From NCBI RefSeq assembly GCF_039527675.1, contig NZ_BAAAKI010000010.1, forward strand, positions 182,705 to 246,704: DNA of 64,000 bases. Reading direction: 5' to 3'. The number at the start of each line of letters is the position of its first letter. Positions within the stretch are counted from its first letter, which is position 1. This DNA is from Luteococcus sanguinis. Its GTDB lineage: Bacteria; Actinomycetota; Actinomycetes; Propionibacteriales; Propionibacteriaceae. A program made the translations under genes and the position numbers. The notes under the pieces are model-generated. The model saw only the letters and a list, made by a program, of their open reading frames with translations, had not been told where the DNA came from and searched no databases. Of this stretch, positions 43,936 to 53,406 are shown one piece after another.

Positions 43936-44835
43936 TTTGGACAGCGTACAAATCCGGCAGCGGCGTCTCCTCGCCCATTCATGCTGGCGTTCGTCACCAT
44001 CGTGATGGCCGCCGTCCTGGCGGTCACGGCCCCGGTTCACCTGGGCGCCAGTCCGACCTACCTGACCGTGCTCACGCCGATCTTCCAGTGGGTGCCGTTC
44101 GCCACGATCGCCCTGCTGCATGTGCTGTTGACCCGTCGCGACCGGCACGGCAGCGCAGTTGATCATGAGAAGCTCTGCACACTGGCCCGAGCCTCCATCC
44201 GCGGACACTGGCGCTCCATCATTCACTGGTGCCTCCTTGCCCTGGGGCTCCTGCTCGCCACATCAACCGTCCCCTTGGTCGTGGCGGCAGCGCTGGGCTT
44301 CGTCCAGCTCCGTTGGGTCGACGGCGCCGGGCTCGCGGCGCTGCTCACGCTGCCGGTGGCACTGGTGTTCATGCTCCCCGTGGCCGGCGAGGAGTTGGCT
44401 TGGCGCGGCTACATCACCACGCTGCTCTCCCCCGCCGGCTTCGCGCGAACCACCATGATCATCACCGCCATCTGGGTGACCTGGCACCTGCCCTTGATGC
44501 TGGCGCTGGCGTACGCAGGGGAAATGGACACCCGCGACGTCCTCGCCAAGTCGGTGGACCTCATCCTGGCATCCGTCCTGCTCAGCGCCCTGCGATACCT
44601 GAGCGACAGCGTGTGGCCGGCGGTCTTCGCGCACGCCCTGTTCAACAACCTCTTCCAGATGGTCCAGTACAACTTCATGACGCCGCTGCGGGACGCCAAC
44701 GCTGCCCACTACTGGGGCTACATGGCCTGTTCATGGGCGGCGTGGCTGGCAGTGGACGTCCTACTCGTGCGCCTGCTCATGGGGCATGGACGAGACCACA
44801 ACCACCATGATCAACAGGACTACTTGCCGCTGTAG
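43930..44835 (+). CDS. CPBP-family intramembrane metalloprotease
   Basis: A 301-residue membrane protein with about eight helices. Conserved residues of the CPBP (CAAX/Abi) family are visible: Glu154-Glu155 and Arg159 in GEELAWRGYIT, His186 in WVTWHLPLM, and HALFNNLFQM near 236-245. Members cleave prenylated or signal-like substrates in membranes or confer bacteriocin self-immunity. Divergent from a TetR gene, which probably controls it. The reading frame stops at TAG 44833-44835 and the same frame then continues into a truncated MFS gene. Confidence 0.88.
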   Translation: MEFGQRTNPAAASPRPFMLAFVTIVMAAVLAVTAPVHLGASPTYLTVLTPIFQWVPFATIALLHVLLTRRDRHGSAVDHEKLCTLARASIRGHWRSIIHWCLLALGLLLATSTVPLVVAAALGFVQLRWVDGAGLAALLTLPVALVFMLPVAGEELAWRGYITTLLSPAGFARTTMIITAIWVTWHLPLMLALAYAGEMDTRDVLAKSVDLILASVLLSALRYLSDSVWPAVFAHALFNNLFQMVQYNFMTPLRDANAAHYWGYMACSWAAWLAVDVLLVRLLMGHGRDHNHHDQQDYLPL

Positions 44836-44880
44836 ACCGGGAAGGCGGCCGCACAGCTGGGGCACGCTGACGCCGTAGCG

Positions 44881-45915
44881 CGCGGCACGATCCTGTCCAG
44901 CCTCGCGTCCGAGCGTCTGACCCGCCGCTTCGGTGCGGGCAAGGTCACCGCGGTCAGCGTCGCGATGACGGCCGCGGCACTGCTCGGATTCTCCGTCTCG
45001 CACGAGTTCTGGATGCTCCTGGTGTGGGCCATCCCCTACGGCCCCGGCGCGGGTGCGGTGGACGCGGCGCTCAACAACTACGTCGCACTGCACTACACGG
45101 CCCGGCACATGAACTGGCTGCACAGCTTCTGGGGCGTCGGCGCCTCGATCAGCCCCTTCATCATGAGCCACGCACTGGGCGCAGGCGCGGGTTGGTCCAG
45201 CGCCTACCGCACCGTCGGCATCATCCAGGTGGTGCTGGCCGTTGGCCTGCTGGCGAGCCTTCCGTTGTGGGGACGGGTGAACCAGCTCCCGTCCCTGCAC
45301 CCTGACGAGGACGGCGACGAGGCCGCGGCGCACGGCGGCCACGTACCGCTGGCGCAGGCCCTGCGCATCCCCGGCGTCACCTTCATCCTGGCCGCCTTCT
45401 TCGCCTACTGCGCGATGGAGAGCACCGCGATCCTGTGGGCCGCCAGCTACCTGGTGCAGCACCGTGGCATCGCCGCGGCCACCGCTGCTGCCTTCGCATC
45501 GCTGTTCCTGTTGGGCATCACGGCCGGACGCTTCCTGGCTGGCATCTTCGCCGACCGGGTCGGTGATACCTGGCTGATCCGAGGCGGTTTCCTGGCCGTC
45601 GGCCTCGGCGTCCTGCTGCTGGCCCTGCCGGGCGTCCCCAATGTGCTGGCCCTGGCCGGGCTGGTGATCGCAGGCCTCGGGTCTGCCCCGATCTACCCGG
45701 CGATCATCCACTCCACGCCCAAGAACTTCGGCGCGAAGAACTCCCAGGCGATCATCGGCATCCAGATGGCCTCGGCCTACACGGGTTCGACGCTGGCCCC
45801 GCCCTTGTTCGGCTTCCTGTCGGCGGCAACCGGCATGTGGCTCCTGCCGTGGTTCATGGGCGCGCTGGTGGTGCTCGGCCTGGTGATGTCGGAGCGCCTC
45901 AACAAGGTGGCCTGA
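44881..45915 (+). pseudogene. MFS transporter, 5'-truncated remnant
   Basis: From about 44881 the frame reads GTILSSLASERLTRRFGAGK, then AVSVAMTAAALLGFSVSHEF; the C-terminal half continues well (YGPGAGAVDAALNNYVALHY, HSFWGVGASISPFIMSHAL, GFLSAATGMWLLPWFMG). Homologues of this fucose-permease-like family have about 50 more residues with the first helix before GTIVSSL; here the frame runs into the CPBP stop, with no start codon or RBS in the correct place. The first in-frame ATG (44965) would give a 316-residue protein lacking helix 1 and the motif-A loop. Thus a truncated gene, probably by a deletion fused to the CPBP gene; or an assembly artefact. Confidence 0.75.
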
Positions 45916-45928
45916 GCACTCCAAAGCG

Positions 45929-46291
45929 TTACGAGTCGGAGCGCTGGGCCTTGAGCCGCTCGCCCTCGGCCACCACCTGACGGTGGACGGAGCGCTCGTG
46001 CTCCAGCCACGACGGAGGATTGGCCAGGAGCTCGCCCACCTGGTCGGCGTCGAGCGGCTCGGTGATGCCGCCGCGCGCCAGGCCCGAATTGGACACGCCC
46101 AGCTTCTGCGCGACGACGTCGCGCGGGAAGGGACCATTGCGGCGCAGGTCGGCCAGCCACTGCGGCGGGTTGGCGTGCAGCTCCGCCAGTTCGTCGCGGG
46201 TGATGGACGTCTGTTGGAAGTCCTCGGGGGCTGCGGACAGCAGGATGCCCAGCTTCTGGGCGGCTGTGGACGGCTTCAGGTTCTGGCTCAC
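45929..46291 (-). CDS. DUF5997 family protein
   Basis: A 120-residue protein of the actinobacterial DUF5997 family: NLKPSTAAQKLGILLSAAPE, then DELAELHANPPQWLADLRRN, FPRDVVAQKLGVSNSGLARG and LLANPPSWLEHER. The repeated NPP-W-L pattern suggests an internal duplication. In many actinobacteria it lies divergent to a LysR-type substrate-binding protein, as here. GTG start at 46291. It may be a small HTH protein; this is inference from the AQKLGVSNSGLARG helices. Confidence 0.82.
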   Translation of the reverse strand: MSQNLKPSTAAQKLGILLSAAPEDFQQTSITRDELAELHANPPQWLADLRRNGPFPRDVVAQKLGVSNSGLARGGITEPLDADQVGELLANPPSWLEHERSVHRQVVAEGERLKAQRSDS

Positions 46292-46357
46292 GGCGCGAGC
46301 GTAACCCAGTCGGACTGCGTTGGGGTCTTCGCGGGCCGGGAGCAGTAGCCTGCCCGG

Positions 46358-47005
46358 GTGAGTGAGAACACGCTGCCTGCTGCCGGACTGCGGATCGGAC
46401 ATGTCCGCGGCGTCACCCTCACCAAGTGGCGGCGCATCTGGGACGAGCGTTTCCGCGACCCGATCGTGGTCGAGGAGGTGCCCGATGCCGCACAACTCGA
46501 CGGGCTGCGCGCTGGCACCCTCGACATGTGTTTCGTGCGGCTGCCGATCGACCGCGAGGGCCTGCACGCGATCCCCCTCTACGAGGAGCAGATGGTCGTC
46601 TGGACGTCCAAGGAACACCTCTTCGCCGCCGCGGACGAGGTCTCGATGGCTGACCTGGCGAGCGAGGAGACCGTCCTCAACGAACTGGACGACACCGCCC
46701 TCGACCGGGTGCTGGCAGGCGTCGCCGTGCTCGTCGTCCCGATGTCGATCGCCCGCGGCGCGAGTCGACGCGACCTGGTCTACCGGCCCGTCACCGACGC
46801 CGACCCCTCCCCCATCGCGCTGGCCTGGCGGCAGGGCGACGAGAACCCCCTGCTCGAAGAATTCGTCGGCGTGGTCAGGGGCCGCAGCGCCGACAGCTCC
46901 CGCACCCAGCAGGAACGCGCCGCCTCCGGATCCAAGCCGGCCCCAGCGCGTCCCCGCAGCCGTGACAAGCGGAACCAGCCCCGTAAACCCCGACGCGGCC
47001 ACTGA
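46358..47005 (+). CDS. LysR-type substrate-binding domain protein lacking an HTH
   Basis: A 215-residue protein with only the periplasmic-binding-like effector domain of LysR regulators: LRIGHVRGVTLTKWRRIWDE, LDMCFVRLPIDREGLHAIPL, VVWTSKEHLFAAADEVSMADL. The N-terminal winged helix is missing, and the C-terminus is a basic Arg/Lys/Pro-rich tail (SKPAPARPRSRDKRNQPRKP). It is divergent from the DUF5997 gene, which may supply the DNA-binding part. GTG start at 46358; function unknown. Confidence 0.8.
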   Translation: MSENTLPAAGLRIGHVRGVTLTKWRRIWDERFRDPIVVEEVPDAAQLDGLRAGTLDMCFVRLPIDREGLHAIPLYEEQMVVWTSKEHLFAAADEVSMADLASEETVLNELDDTALDRVLAGVAVLVVPMSIARGASRRDLVYRPVTDADPSPIALAWRQGDENPLLEEFVGVVRGRSADSSRTQQERAASGSKPAPARPRSRDKRNQPRKPRRGH

Positions 47006-47109
47006 GCCCCGGCCGACCGACTGGGATGATGGGAGAGCGAGGCCTTGATCGCTCCAATCGGATCTGCCCCGTTCAGACCACATCGTCGGTGAATCGCGCG
47101 TTTCAGGCA

Positions 47110-48183
47110 TCAGTTGTTGAAGCGGAACTCCACCACGTCGCCGTCCTGCATGATGTAGTCCTTGCCCTCGAGGCGCGCCTTGCCCGCCTCACGCGCGGCC
47201 TTGACCGAGCCCAGCGAAATGAGGTCGTCGTAGCTGATCACCTCGGCCTTGATGAAACCCTTCTGGAAGTCCGTGTGGATCACGCCGGCGGCCTCTGGAG
47301 CCGTGGCGCCCTTGCGAATCGTCCAGGCGCGCACCTCCTTGGGGCCCGCGGTGAGGTAGCTCTGCAGGCCGAGGGTGTCGTAGCCGACTCGTGCCAGCAT
47401 GTTCAGGCCCGGCTCCTCGACGCCCGCGTCGGCCAGGAACTCGGCGGCGTCTTCCTCGTCCATCTCGATCAGTTCGCTCTCGAACTTCGCGTCCAGGAAG
47501 ACGGCCTCGGCGGGGGCGACGATCTCACGCATCCGCGCCTTGAGGTCTTCGTCGGCCAACTCGTCCTGGTCGCAGTTGAAGACGTAGATGAAGGGCTTCG
47601 CGGTGAGCAGCCACAGGTCGCGCAGGTGCTCGGTGTCCATGCCGGAGGCGAAGATCGTCTGCCCGGAGTTCAGCACCTCGACGGCCTGGGTCATCGCGTC
47701 GAACTTGGGCTTGGTCTCCTTCTTGAGCCGCGCCTCCTTCTCCACGCGCGGCAGGGCCTTCTCCAGCGTCTGCAGGTCAGCCAGCACCAGTTCGGTGGTG
47801 ACGGTGTCGATGTCGCTGGACGGGTTGACCTTGCCGTCCACGTGGGTGACGTCGTCGTCGGTGAACACGCGGGTCACTTGGCAGATCGCGTCGGCCTCGC
47901 GGATGTTGGCAAGGAAGGCATTGCCCATCCCCTCACCCTGCGAGGCGCCCTTGACGATGCCTGCGATGTCGACGAAGCTCACCGTCGCCGGGATCTTGGC
48001 CTTGGAGTCATAGATCTCGGCCAGCTTGTCCAGGCGCGGTTCGGGCACCCCCACGATGCCGACATTCGGCTCGATCGTCGCGAAGGGATAGTTCGCGGCG
48101 AGCACGTCGTTGCGCGTCAACGCGTTGAACAGGGTCGACTTGCCGGCGTTGGGGAGGCCGACGATTCCAATGGTGAGTGCCAC
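47110..48183 (-). CDS. ychF: Redox-regulated ATPase/GTPase YchF (Obg-like)
   Basis: A 357-residue P-loop protein: MALTIGIVGLPNAGKSTLFN (G1), NYPFATIEPNVGIV, FVDIAGIVKGASQGEGMGNA (G3), and the C-terminal TGS domain including EVRAWTIRKGATAPEAAGVI and the end GDVVEFRFNN. YchF prefers ATP, binds ribosomes and helps the oxidative stress response. GTG at 48183 gives the canonical MALTIG start; the longer reading with TTG at 48192 is unlikely. Confidence 0.96.
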   Translation of the reverse strand: MALTIGIVGLPNAGKSTLFNALTRNDVLAANYPFATIEPNVGIVGVPEPRLDKLAEIYDSKAKIPATVSFVDIAGIVKGASQGEGMGNAFLANIREADAICQVTRVFTDDDVTHVDGKVNPSSDIDTVTTELVLADLQTLEKALPRVEKEARLKKETKPKFDAMTQAVEVLNSGQTIFASGMDTEHLRDLWLLTAKPFIYVFNCDQDELADEDLKARMREIVAPAEAVFLDAKFESELIEMDEEDAAEFLADAGVEEPGLNMLARVGYDTLGLQSYLTAGPKEVRAWTIRKGATAPEAAGVIHTDFQKGFIKAEVISYDDLISLGSVKAAREAGKARLEGKDYIMQDGDVVEFRFNN

Positions 48184-48230
48184 GTCGAGCAAGCCTAGTT
48201 GCTGGTTGCCACGGTCGAGGAATCGGTTGG

Positions 48231-48797
48231 TCAGACGACCGCCGACAACTTCGGACGGGTCGGTGGCGCGGCGGTCGTGCCCAGCGGCAGGGACGCCCGC
48301 TGCGCCGTGAGCTTGGCCATTTCGTCCGGGTCGCTGCCGTCGATGCCACCGAGCCGCACCGGATCGACCGCGGGGACGGCGACGCTGGTGATCAGCTCAT
48401 GGCCGGTGCCACGCAGGTGCTTCAGAGCCGCCGCGTGGAAGACGACATCGGGCTGGTGCTCGGCGAAGACGGCGTCGAGGGCGGCCTCGTCGCGGATGTC
48501 GCACAGCACCATGTTGCGTGTGTTCAGCAGGCCCTGGTTCCAGATGCTCAGCTGGGTGGAGTGCAGGCCCGACTCGTCGCGGTCGAGCAGGATGAGCTCT
48601 TCGGGCCCGAACTTGTGTACCTGGCGGGCGATCTCGCTGCCAACGCGGACGAGGTGGTTGCCGGTGCCTGCACGCTGATGCCGAAGAGGTGGAGGTTGCG
48701 CTTGCTGGGCGCGTCGTCGAGGAAGGCGGCCACGGCTCCATGTGCCGGCCCGCGGCTCAAGGCGGGTCCGGTGACCTGGAAAACGTGGCGAGCGCAC
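48231..48797 (-). pseudogene. Decayed polysaccharide-biosynthesis epimerase/dehydratase (CapD/PglF-like)
   Basis: Three pieces of a CapD-like nucleotide-sugar dehydratase remain. In one frame (about 48668-48775) reads AFLDDAPSKRNLHLFGISV, resembling the CoA-binding-like domain. In another (48390-48667) reads VGSEIARQVHKFGPEELILL, DRDESGLHSTQLSI and DVVFHAAALKHL, the SDR Rossmann core. The tail then jumps to GTGHELITSVAVPAVDPVRL, resembling the protein's C-terminus. Frameshift plus internal deletion make it inactive. The glycine-rich TGAGGSIGSE loop is scrambled. No surface-polysaccharide cluster is next to it. Together with 48798-48985, where I see only a 39-codon ORF, it explains the 800-base gap downstream of ychF's start. 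Confidence 0.7.
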
Positions 48798-48985
48798 ATG
48801 TAGGACACGTCACCACTCCTGGTTCTCGGCGAGCGCTCGGATTTGGGCCGAATCAACCGGCTTGTCGTGGTGTTGCAGGGCGATGTGGACATCGAGGTCG
48901 CCCAACACCGCGTCATTGCTCCGGGACATCGTCGAGTAACCGCACGATCCCTTGACCAGATGTCACGAAACGGTGACCTGTCCCG

Positions 48986-50254
48986 TCAGGCCCCGGCCCA
49001 GTAGGCACCGATCGCCCGGGTGAAGTACCACGGATCCTCCACCCCGCACAGCTCGCGGGCGGAATGCATGCTCACCAGCGGGATCCCCACGTCGACGGTC
49101 GTGATGCCCAGCCGGGTCGCGGTCAGCGGACCGGTCGTCGACCCACAGGGCACGGCGTTGTTGCTGACGAAGGGCTGGGTGGGAACATCAGCCGCCTCGC
49201 AGGCCCGCTTCCACAGCGCACCGCCGACGCCGTCGGTGGCGTAGCGCTGATTGGCGTTGATCTTGAGCAGCGGCCCACCGTTGAGCACCGGGTGGTTGTT
49301 GGGGTCGAACATCCCGACGTAGTTGGGGTGCACGGCGTGGCCGGCGTCCGCGCTCAGGCACGACGAACGGGCCAGCATCGCGCGGTAGCCGTCGCCCATC
49401 ATCCCCATCCCCTCGGCCAGCCGCACCAGCACGTCCTCCAGGAAGGGGCCGCAGGCACCGGATCGCGTCGACGACCCGACCTCCTCGTGGTCGAAGGCGG
49501 CCAGCACTACGACATCGGGTCCGGGTTCGGCGTCCAGGAGTGCGCGCAGGCTCGCGTAGACGCTGGACAGGTTGTCCATCCGGGATGAGGCGAAGAACTC
49601 CTCGTCCGGCCCGAACACCGCCGGCGCCTCGGTCGGGAAGGTGAACACGTCGTGGTGGGCCAGGTCACTCGCGTCGATCCGGGCCATCCGGCACAGGTAC
49701 TCCTCGATGTCGAGGCCCGGGTCGAGGGAGTAGAAGGGCATCAGGTGCTGTTGGCGGTCCAGGTGCAGGTTGTCGTTGACGCTGCGGTCCAGGTGGGGCG
49801 CCAATTGGGCGATCCGGGCGATCGGTCCGGTGCGCACCAGCGTGACGGTTCCGTCGATGGTGACCAGCCGCCCGGCAAGACCCAGTTCACGGTCGAGCCA
49901 CGAGTTCAGCAGACCGCCGCCGTAGACCTCGGCCCCGAACTGCTGCCAGCCCTCGACGGTGCGCACGGGGTTCGGCTTCAGCTTGAAGGCCGGGGAGTCG
50001 GTGTGCGACCCGACGATCCGAAAGCCCGTCTGGTCGTCAACCGAGTCGGGGGTCAGCCATGCGATCAAGGCACCGTCCCGGACGACGAAGTGGGCGCCGG
50101 CGACGTCATCCCAGGCCGTCTTCTCGTCCAGCGCGGTGAACCCGGCAGACGTGAGCTGGGCCGCCATCTCGGCCACCGCGTGGTAGCTGGTCGGGGACGA
50201 GGTGACGAAGTCGCCGAAGCCGGCGATGAGTTCGAGTGCGGAGTCGCTGGGCAT
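48986..50254 (-). CDS. M18-family aminopeptidase (aspartyl aminopeptidase type)
   Basis: A 422-residue zinc peptidase of the M18 family. Metal-site segments are GSHTDSPAFKLKPNP, HDVFTFPTEAPAV-flanking residues, and FDHEEVGSSTRSGACGP, with CGSTTGPLTATRLGI and VSMHSARELCG at the end. Such enzymes release acidic N-terminal residues from peptides. ATG at 50254 begins MPSDSALELIAGFGDFVTSS, typical of DAP2-like relatives. Divergent from rmuC. Confidence 0.94.
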   Translation of the reverse strand: MPSDSALELIAGFGDFVTSSPTSYHAVAEMAAQLTSAGFTALDEKTAWDDVAGAHFVVRDGALIAWLTPDSVDDQTGFRIVGSHTDSPAFKLKPNPVRTVEGWQQFGAEVYGGGLLNSWLDRELGLAGRLVTIDGTVTLVRTGPIARIAQLAPHLDRSVNDNLHLDRQQHLMPFYSLDPGLDIEEYLCRMARIDASDLAHHDVFTFPTEAPAVFGPDEEFFASSRMDNLSSVYASLRALLDAEPGPDVVVLAAFDHEEVGSSTRSGACGPFLEDVLVRLAEGMGMMGDGYRAMLARSSCLSADAGHAVHPNYVGMFDPNNHPVLNGGPLLKINANQRYATDGVGGALWKRACEAADVPTQPFVSNNAVPCGSTTGPLTATRLGITTVDVGIPLVSMHSARELCGVEDPWYFTRAIGAYWAGA

Positions 50255-50390
50255 GGGGTCAGTATTCCATCGCCCTGCCCACGACAGCGGGCCGGGCCGT
50301 GGACCCAGCGGACGTTTGTTCGATACCGATCCGGCCCTGCCCGGGGTGGGCTGCGAAGAACTGTCAGTGCCCTCCGGCACAGTGGACACC

Positions 50391-52061
50391 ATGGACACCA
50401 CCGCCGTGATCATGCTCGCCATTGGGCTCTTCGCTGGCCTGCTCGTCGGCACCCTCGCCGCCCTACAGGTCGCCCGCGCACGCGCCGCCGCACTGACCGC
50501 CGCCGGTGAGGGCGCGCTGTCCGAGGCGCGCGCCGAGGCGGCTGGCGCGCGGGCTGAGGCGGCGACCGCCCGCTCGGAGGTCGCAGGTGCCCGCGCCGAG
50601 GTGGCCAATGTGCGCACCGATGCCGCGAAGGCGTGGAGCCAGGTGGCAGACATCCGCGCCGACCTCGAACGCGCCAAGGCGGAGTCCGAACGGGCCAAGG
50701 CCGAGGCCGCTGGCTCCCGCGCCGACGCCAGTGACGTCGAGGCCAAGATCGCCCAGGCCAACGCCCAGGTGGCCCAGGCCCGCAGCGAGCAGGCCGACGT
50801 GGCGGCCCGTCTGGTGGGTGTCACGGCGGAACGGGACGCCGCCGTCCGCCGCGCGGAGGAGCTGGCCGCCGACCGCGAGTCGATGGAGAACCGTTTCAAG
50901 GTGCTGTCCAGCGAGACCCTCGAGCAGCAGGGCAAGCAGGCCGACGTGATCGCCGAAGCCCGCCTGAAGGCGACCGCGGACCTGATGACGCCGGTGGCCG
51001 AGAGCCTGAAGACGATGAACGACCGCATCAACCAGGTCGAGCGGGAGCGCGCCAGCGCCACCGCCGAGATGCGCGAGCAGATCAACTCGGTGCTGGTCAC
51101 GAGCGAGAACCTGCGCCGCGAGACCAATTCCCTGGTCAGCGCACTGCGCAAGCCGCAGGTGCGCGGCACCTGGGGCGAGACCCAGCTCAAGCGCGTGGCC
51201 GAGCTCGCCGGCATGGTCGAACGCTGCGACTTCGACCTGCAGACCTCCACCAGCACCGACGACGGCGTGCTGCGCCCCGACATGAAGGTCAACCTCGCCG
51301 ACGGCAAGGTGCTCTTCGTCGACTCGAAGGTGCCGCTGTCGGCCTTCCTGGACGCCTACGAGGCCGCCGATGACTCCCTGCGCGACACCCACCTGTCCAC
51401 CTTCGCCCGCCACGTGCGCACCCACATCGACCAGTTGTCGGGCAAGCAGTACTGGAAGCTGGAGAAGAACACGCCCGAGTTCACGATCCTGTTCATGCCG
51501 AGTGAGGCCTTCCTGCAGGCCGCCCACGAACAGATGCCCGACCTGCACGAGTACGCGGCGCGCCGCAACATCACCCTGGCCACCCCCAGCATCCTGATCC
51601 CGCTGCTGCGCGCCGTCGCGCACGGCTGGCAGCAGGCTGCACTGGCCGAGAGTGCCGCGCAGGTCGCAACGCTCGGCCGTGAGCTCTACGAGCGCCTGGG
51701 CAAGATGGGCGCCCACTTCGACGGCGTCGGACGCGGCCTCACCCAGGCGGTCAAGGCCTACAACTCGACGCTCGGCTCGCTCGAGGGCCGCGTCATGGTC
51801 ACCGCTCGCAAGTTCAACGAGCTCGAGGTCACCCACGCCGAGCTGGCGCAGGGCACGCCGGTGAAGGAGACCCCCCGCCAGCTGACCTCGGCCGAGCTGA
51901 CCGCCTCCATCGCCGACGAGCTCGAGGCGCTGGAACCCGGCACCGACGAGCGGACGCTCCCGGAGCAGGAAGCATTGACCCGCGACCAGCCCACCCTCGA
52001 CGACCTGCTCGCTCCCGATGCCCCCGTGGTGAGCCTGCAGACGCGCAAGAAGTCCAGCTGA
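50391..52061 (+). CDS. rmuC: DNA recombination protein RmuC
   Basis: A 556-residue protein with an N-terminal membrane anchor (AVIMLAIGLFAGLLVGTLA), a long Ala/Glu-rich coiled coil (about residues 25-180, with AEAAGARAEAATARSEV and similar repeats) and the RmuC nuclease-like domain: LRKPQVRGTWGETQLKRV, LADGKVLFVDSKVPL and ILFMPSEAFLQAAHE. RmuC limits DNA inversion and structural instability. ATG at 50391 is chosen over GTG 50382. Divergent from the M18 gene. Confidence 0.94.
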   Translation: MDTTAVIMLAIGLFAGLLVGTLAALQVARARAAALTAAGEGALSEARAEAAGARAEAATARSEVAGARAEVANVRTDAAKAWSQVADIRADLERAKAESERAKAEAAGSRADASDVEAKIAQANAQVAQARSEQADVAARLVGVTAERDAAVRRAEELAADRESMENRFKVLSSETLEQQGKQADVIAEARLKATADLMTPVAESLKTMNDRINQVERERASATAEMREQINSVLVTSENLRRETNSLVSALRKPQVRGTWGETQLKRVAELAGMVERCDFDLQTSTSTDDGVLRPDMKVNLADGKVLFVDSKVPLSAFLDAYEAADDSLRDTHLSTFARHVRTHIDQLSGKQYWKLEKNTPEFTILFMPSEAFLQAAHEQMPDLHEYAARRNITLATPSILIPLLRAVAHGWQQAALAESAAQVATLGRELYERLGKMGAHFDGVGRGLTQAVKAYNSTLGSLEGRVMVTARKFNELEVTHAELAQGTPVKETPRQLTSAELTASIADELEALEPGTDERTLPEQEALTRDQPTLDDLLAPDAPVVSLQTRKKSS

Positions 52062-52111
52062 CCAGCTGGGATGGCGACGCCACCGCGCGGCGCCACGCCT
52101 AGAATCGGCCG

Positions 52112-53380
52112 GTGACTTCACTCGCAGAGCTCGCCGGGCTGGTGGCGACCGCCGCCCATAACCTCGAAGGGGTGGCCGTCCGCACCCCCCTGCAGCGCAA
52201 CGACCGCCTCAGCGAGGCGACCGGCGCCGAGGTCTGGTTCAAGCGCGAAGACCTGCAGCCCGTGCGCTCCTACAAGCTGCGCGGCGCCTACAACCTGATC
52301 AGCCAGCTCACCGACGCCGAGCGTGACGCCGGTGTCATCTGCGCCTCGGCTGGCAACCACGGCCAAGGCGTCGCGTGGAGCTGTGCCGCGCTGGGCATCA
52401 AGGGCACGATCTATGTCCCGTCCACCACGCCCCGGCAGAAGCGCGACCGGATGATTGCTCTCGGTCAGGGCTGGGTGGAGCTGGTGGTCATCGGTGACAC
52501 CTATGATGAGGCGTCGAACACCGCCAAGCGCGTCGCCGCCGAGACCGGCGCCACGATCGTCCCCGCCTTCGACGACCCCCGTACCGCGGCCGGTCAGGGC
52601 ACCGTCGCCAAGGAGATCCTCGACCAGCTGGGCACCTCACCCGACCTGCTGCTCGTCCCGGTCGGTGGCGGCGGCATGCTCGCCGGCTGCGCCGCCTGGT
52701 TCGCCGAGCACTCCCCCAGCACCCGCATCGTCGGCGTGGAACCCGCCGGCGCGGCCTGCATGGCCGCCGCACTCGCCCAAGGTGAGCCGGTCGAGCTGAC
52801 CGGCATCGACACCTTCTGCGACGGCGCCGCCGTCGCCAAGGCCGGCGCGGTCACCTTCCCGATGGTGCAGGAGGCAGCCGTGGAGGTCGTCGCCGTTCCG
52901 GAGGGGGAGATCTGCACCGAGATGCTCGCGATGTACCAGACCGACGGGATCATCGCCGAGCCCGCCGGAGCCCTGGCCGCCGCATCCCTGCGATCTGCCC
53001 GCGACACCGCCCCGGTCACCGTCCAACCCGGGCAGACGGTCGTCGTGATCGTCAGCGGCGGCAACAACGACGTCTCCCGGTACGCGGAGATCGTGGAGCG
53101 GTCCCTGATCCAGGAGGGGCGCAAGCACTACCTGCTGGTCAGCTTCCCGCAGGAGCCGGGAGCGCTGCGCCGCTTCGTCGACGACGTGCTCGGCCCCGAC
53201 GACGACATCACCTACTTCGAGTACGTGAAGCGCTCCAACCGCGAGATCGGTCCCGCGCTGGTGGGCATCGAGCTGGGTGATCCCGCCGAGTACCCGCACC
53301 TGCTGGAACGCCTGGACTCCTCGGGCATCCACGCCGAGGTGGTCAGCCCGGACTCCCCCTTCTACCGCTTCCTGGTCTGA
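52112..53380 (+). CDS. ilvA: Threonine ammonia-lyase
   Basis: A 422-residue PLP enzyme making 2-oxobutyrate from threonine for isoleucine synthesis. The PLP lysine is in PVRSYKLRGAYNLIS; SAGNHGQGVAWSCAALGI and VPVGGGGMLAGCAAW bind substrate and cofactor phosphate. A single C-terminal ACT-like region (HYLLVSFPQEPGALRRFVDD) marks the shorter biosynthetic form. GTG start at 52112. It lies about 50 bases after rmuC on the same strand. Confidence 0.95.
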   Translation: MTSLAELAGLVATAAHNLEGVAVRTPLQRNDRLSEATGAEVWFKREDLQPVRSYKLRGAYNLISQLTDAERDAGVICASAGNHGQGVAWSCAALGIKGTIYVPSTTPRQKRDRMIALGQGWVELVVIGDTYDEASNTAKRVAAETGATIVPAFDDPRTAAGQGTVAKEILDQLGTSPDLLLVPVGGGGMLAGCAAWFAEHSPSTRIVGVEPAGAACMAAALAQGEPVELTGIDTFCDGAAVAKAGAVTFPMVQEAAVEVVAVPEGEICTEMLAMYQTDGIIAEPAGALAAASLRSARDTAPVTVQPGQTVVVIVSGGNNDVSRYAEIVERSLIQEGRKHYLLVSFPQEPGALRRFVDDVLGPDDDITYFEYVKRSNREIGPALVGIELGDPAEYPHLLERLDSSGIHAEVVSPDSPFYRFLV

Positions 53381-53406
53381 GGAACCCTGTGGCCGACACC
53401 ACGTGG

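Noticed and set aside
44761..46137. 458-codon minus-strand frame opposite the truncated MFS gene
   Set aside because: Antisense shadow; the MFS protein motifs are in the plus frame and the DUF5997 gene in another minus frame.
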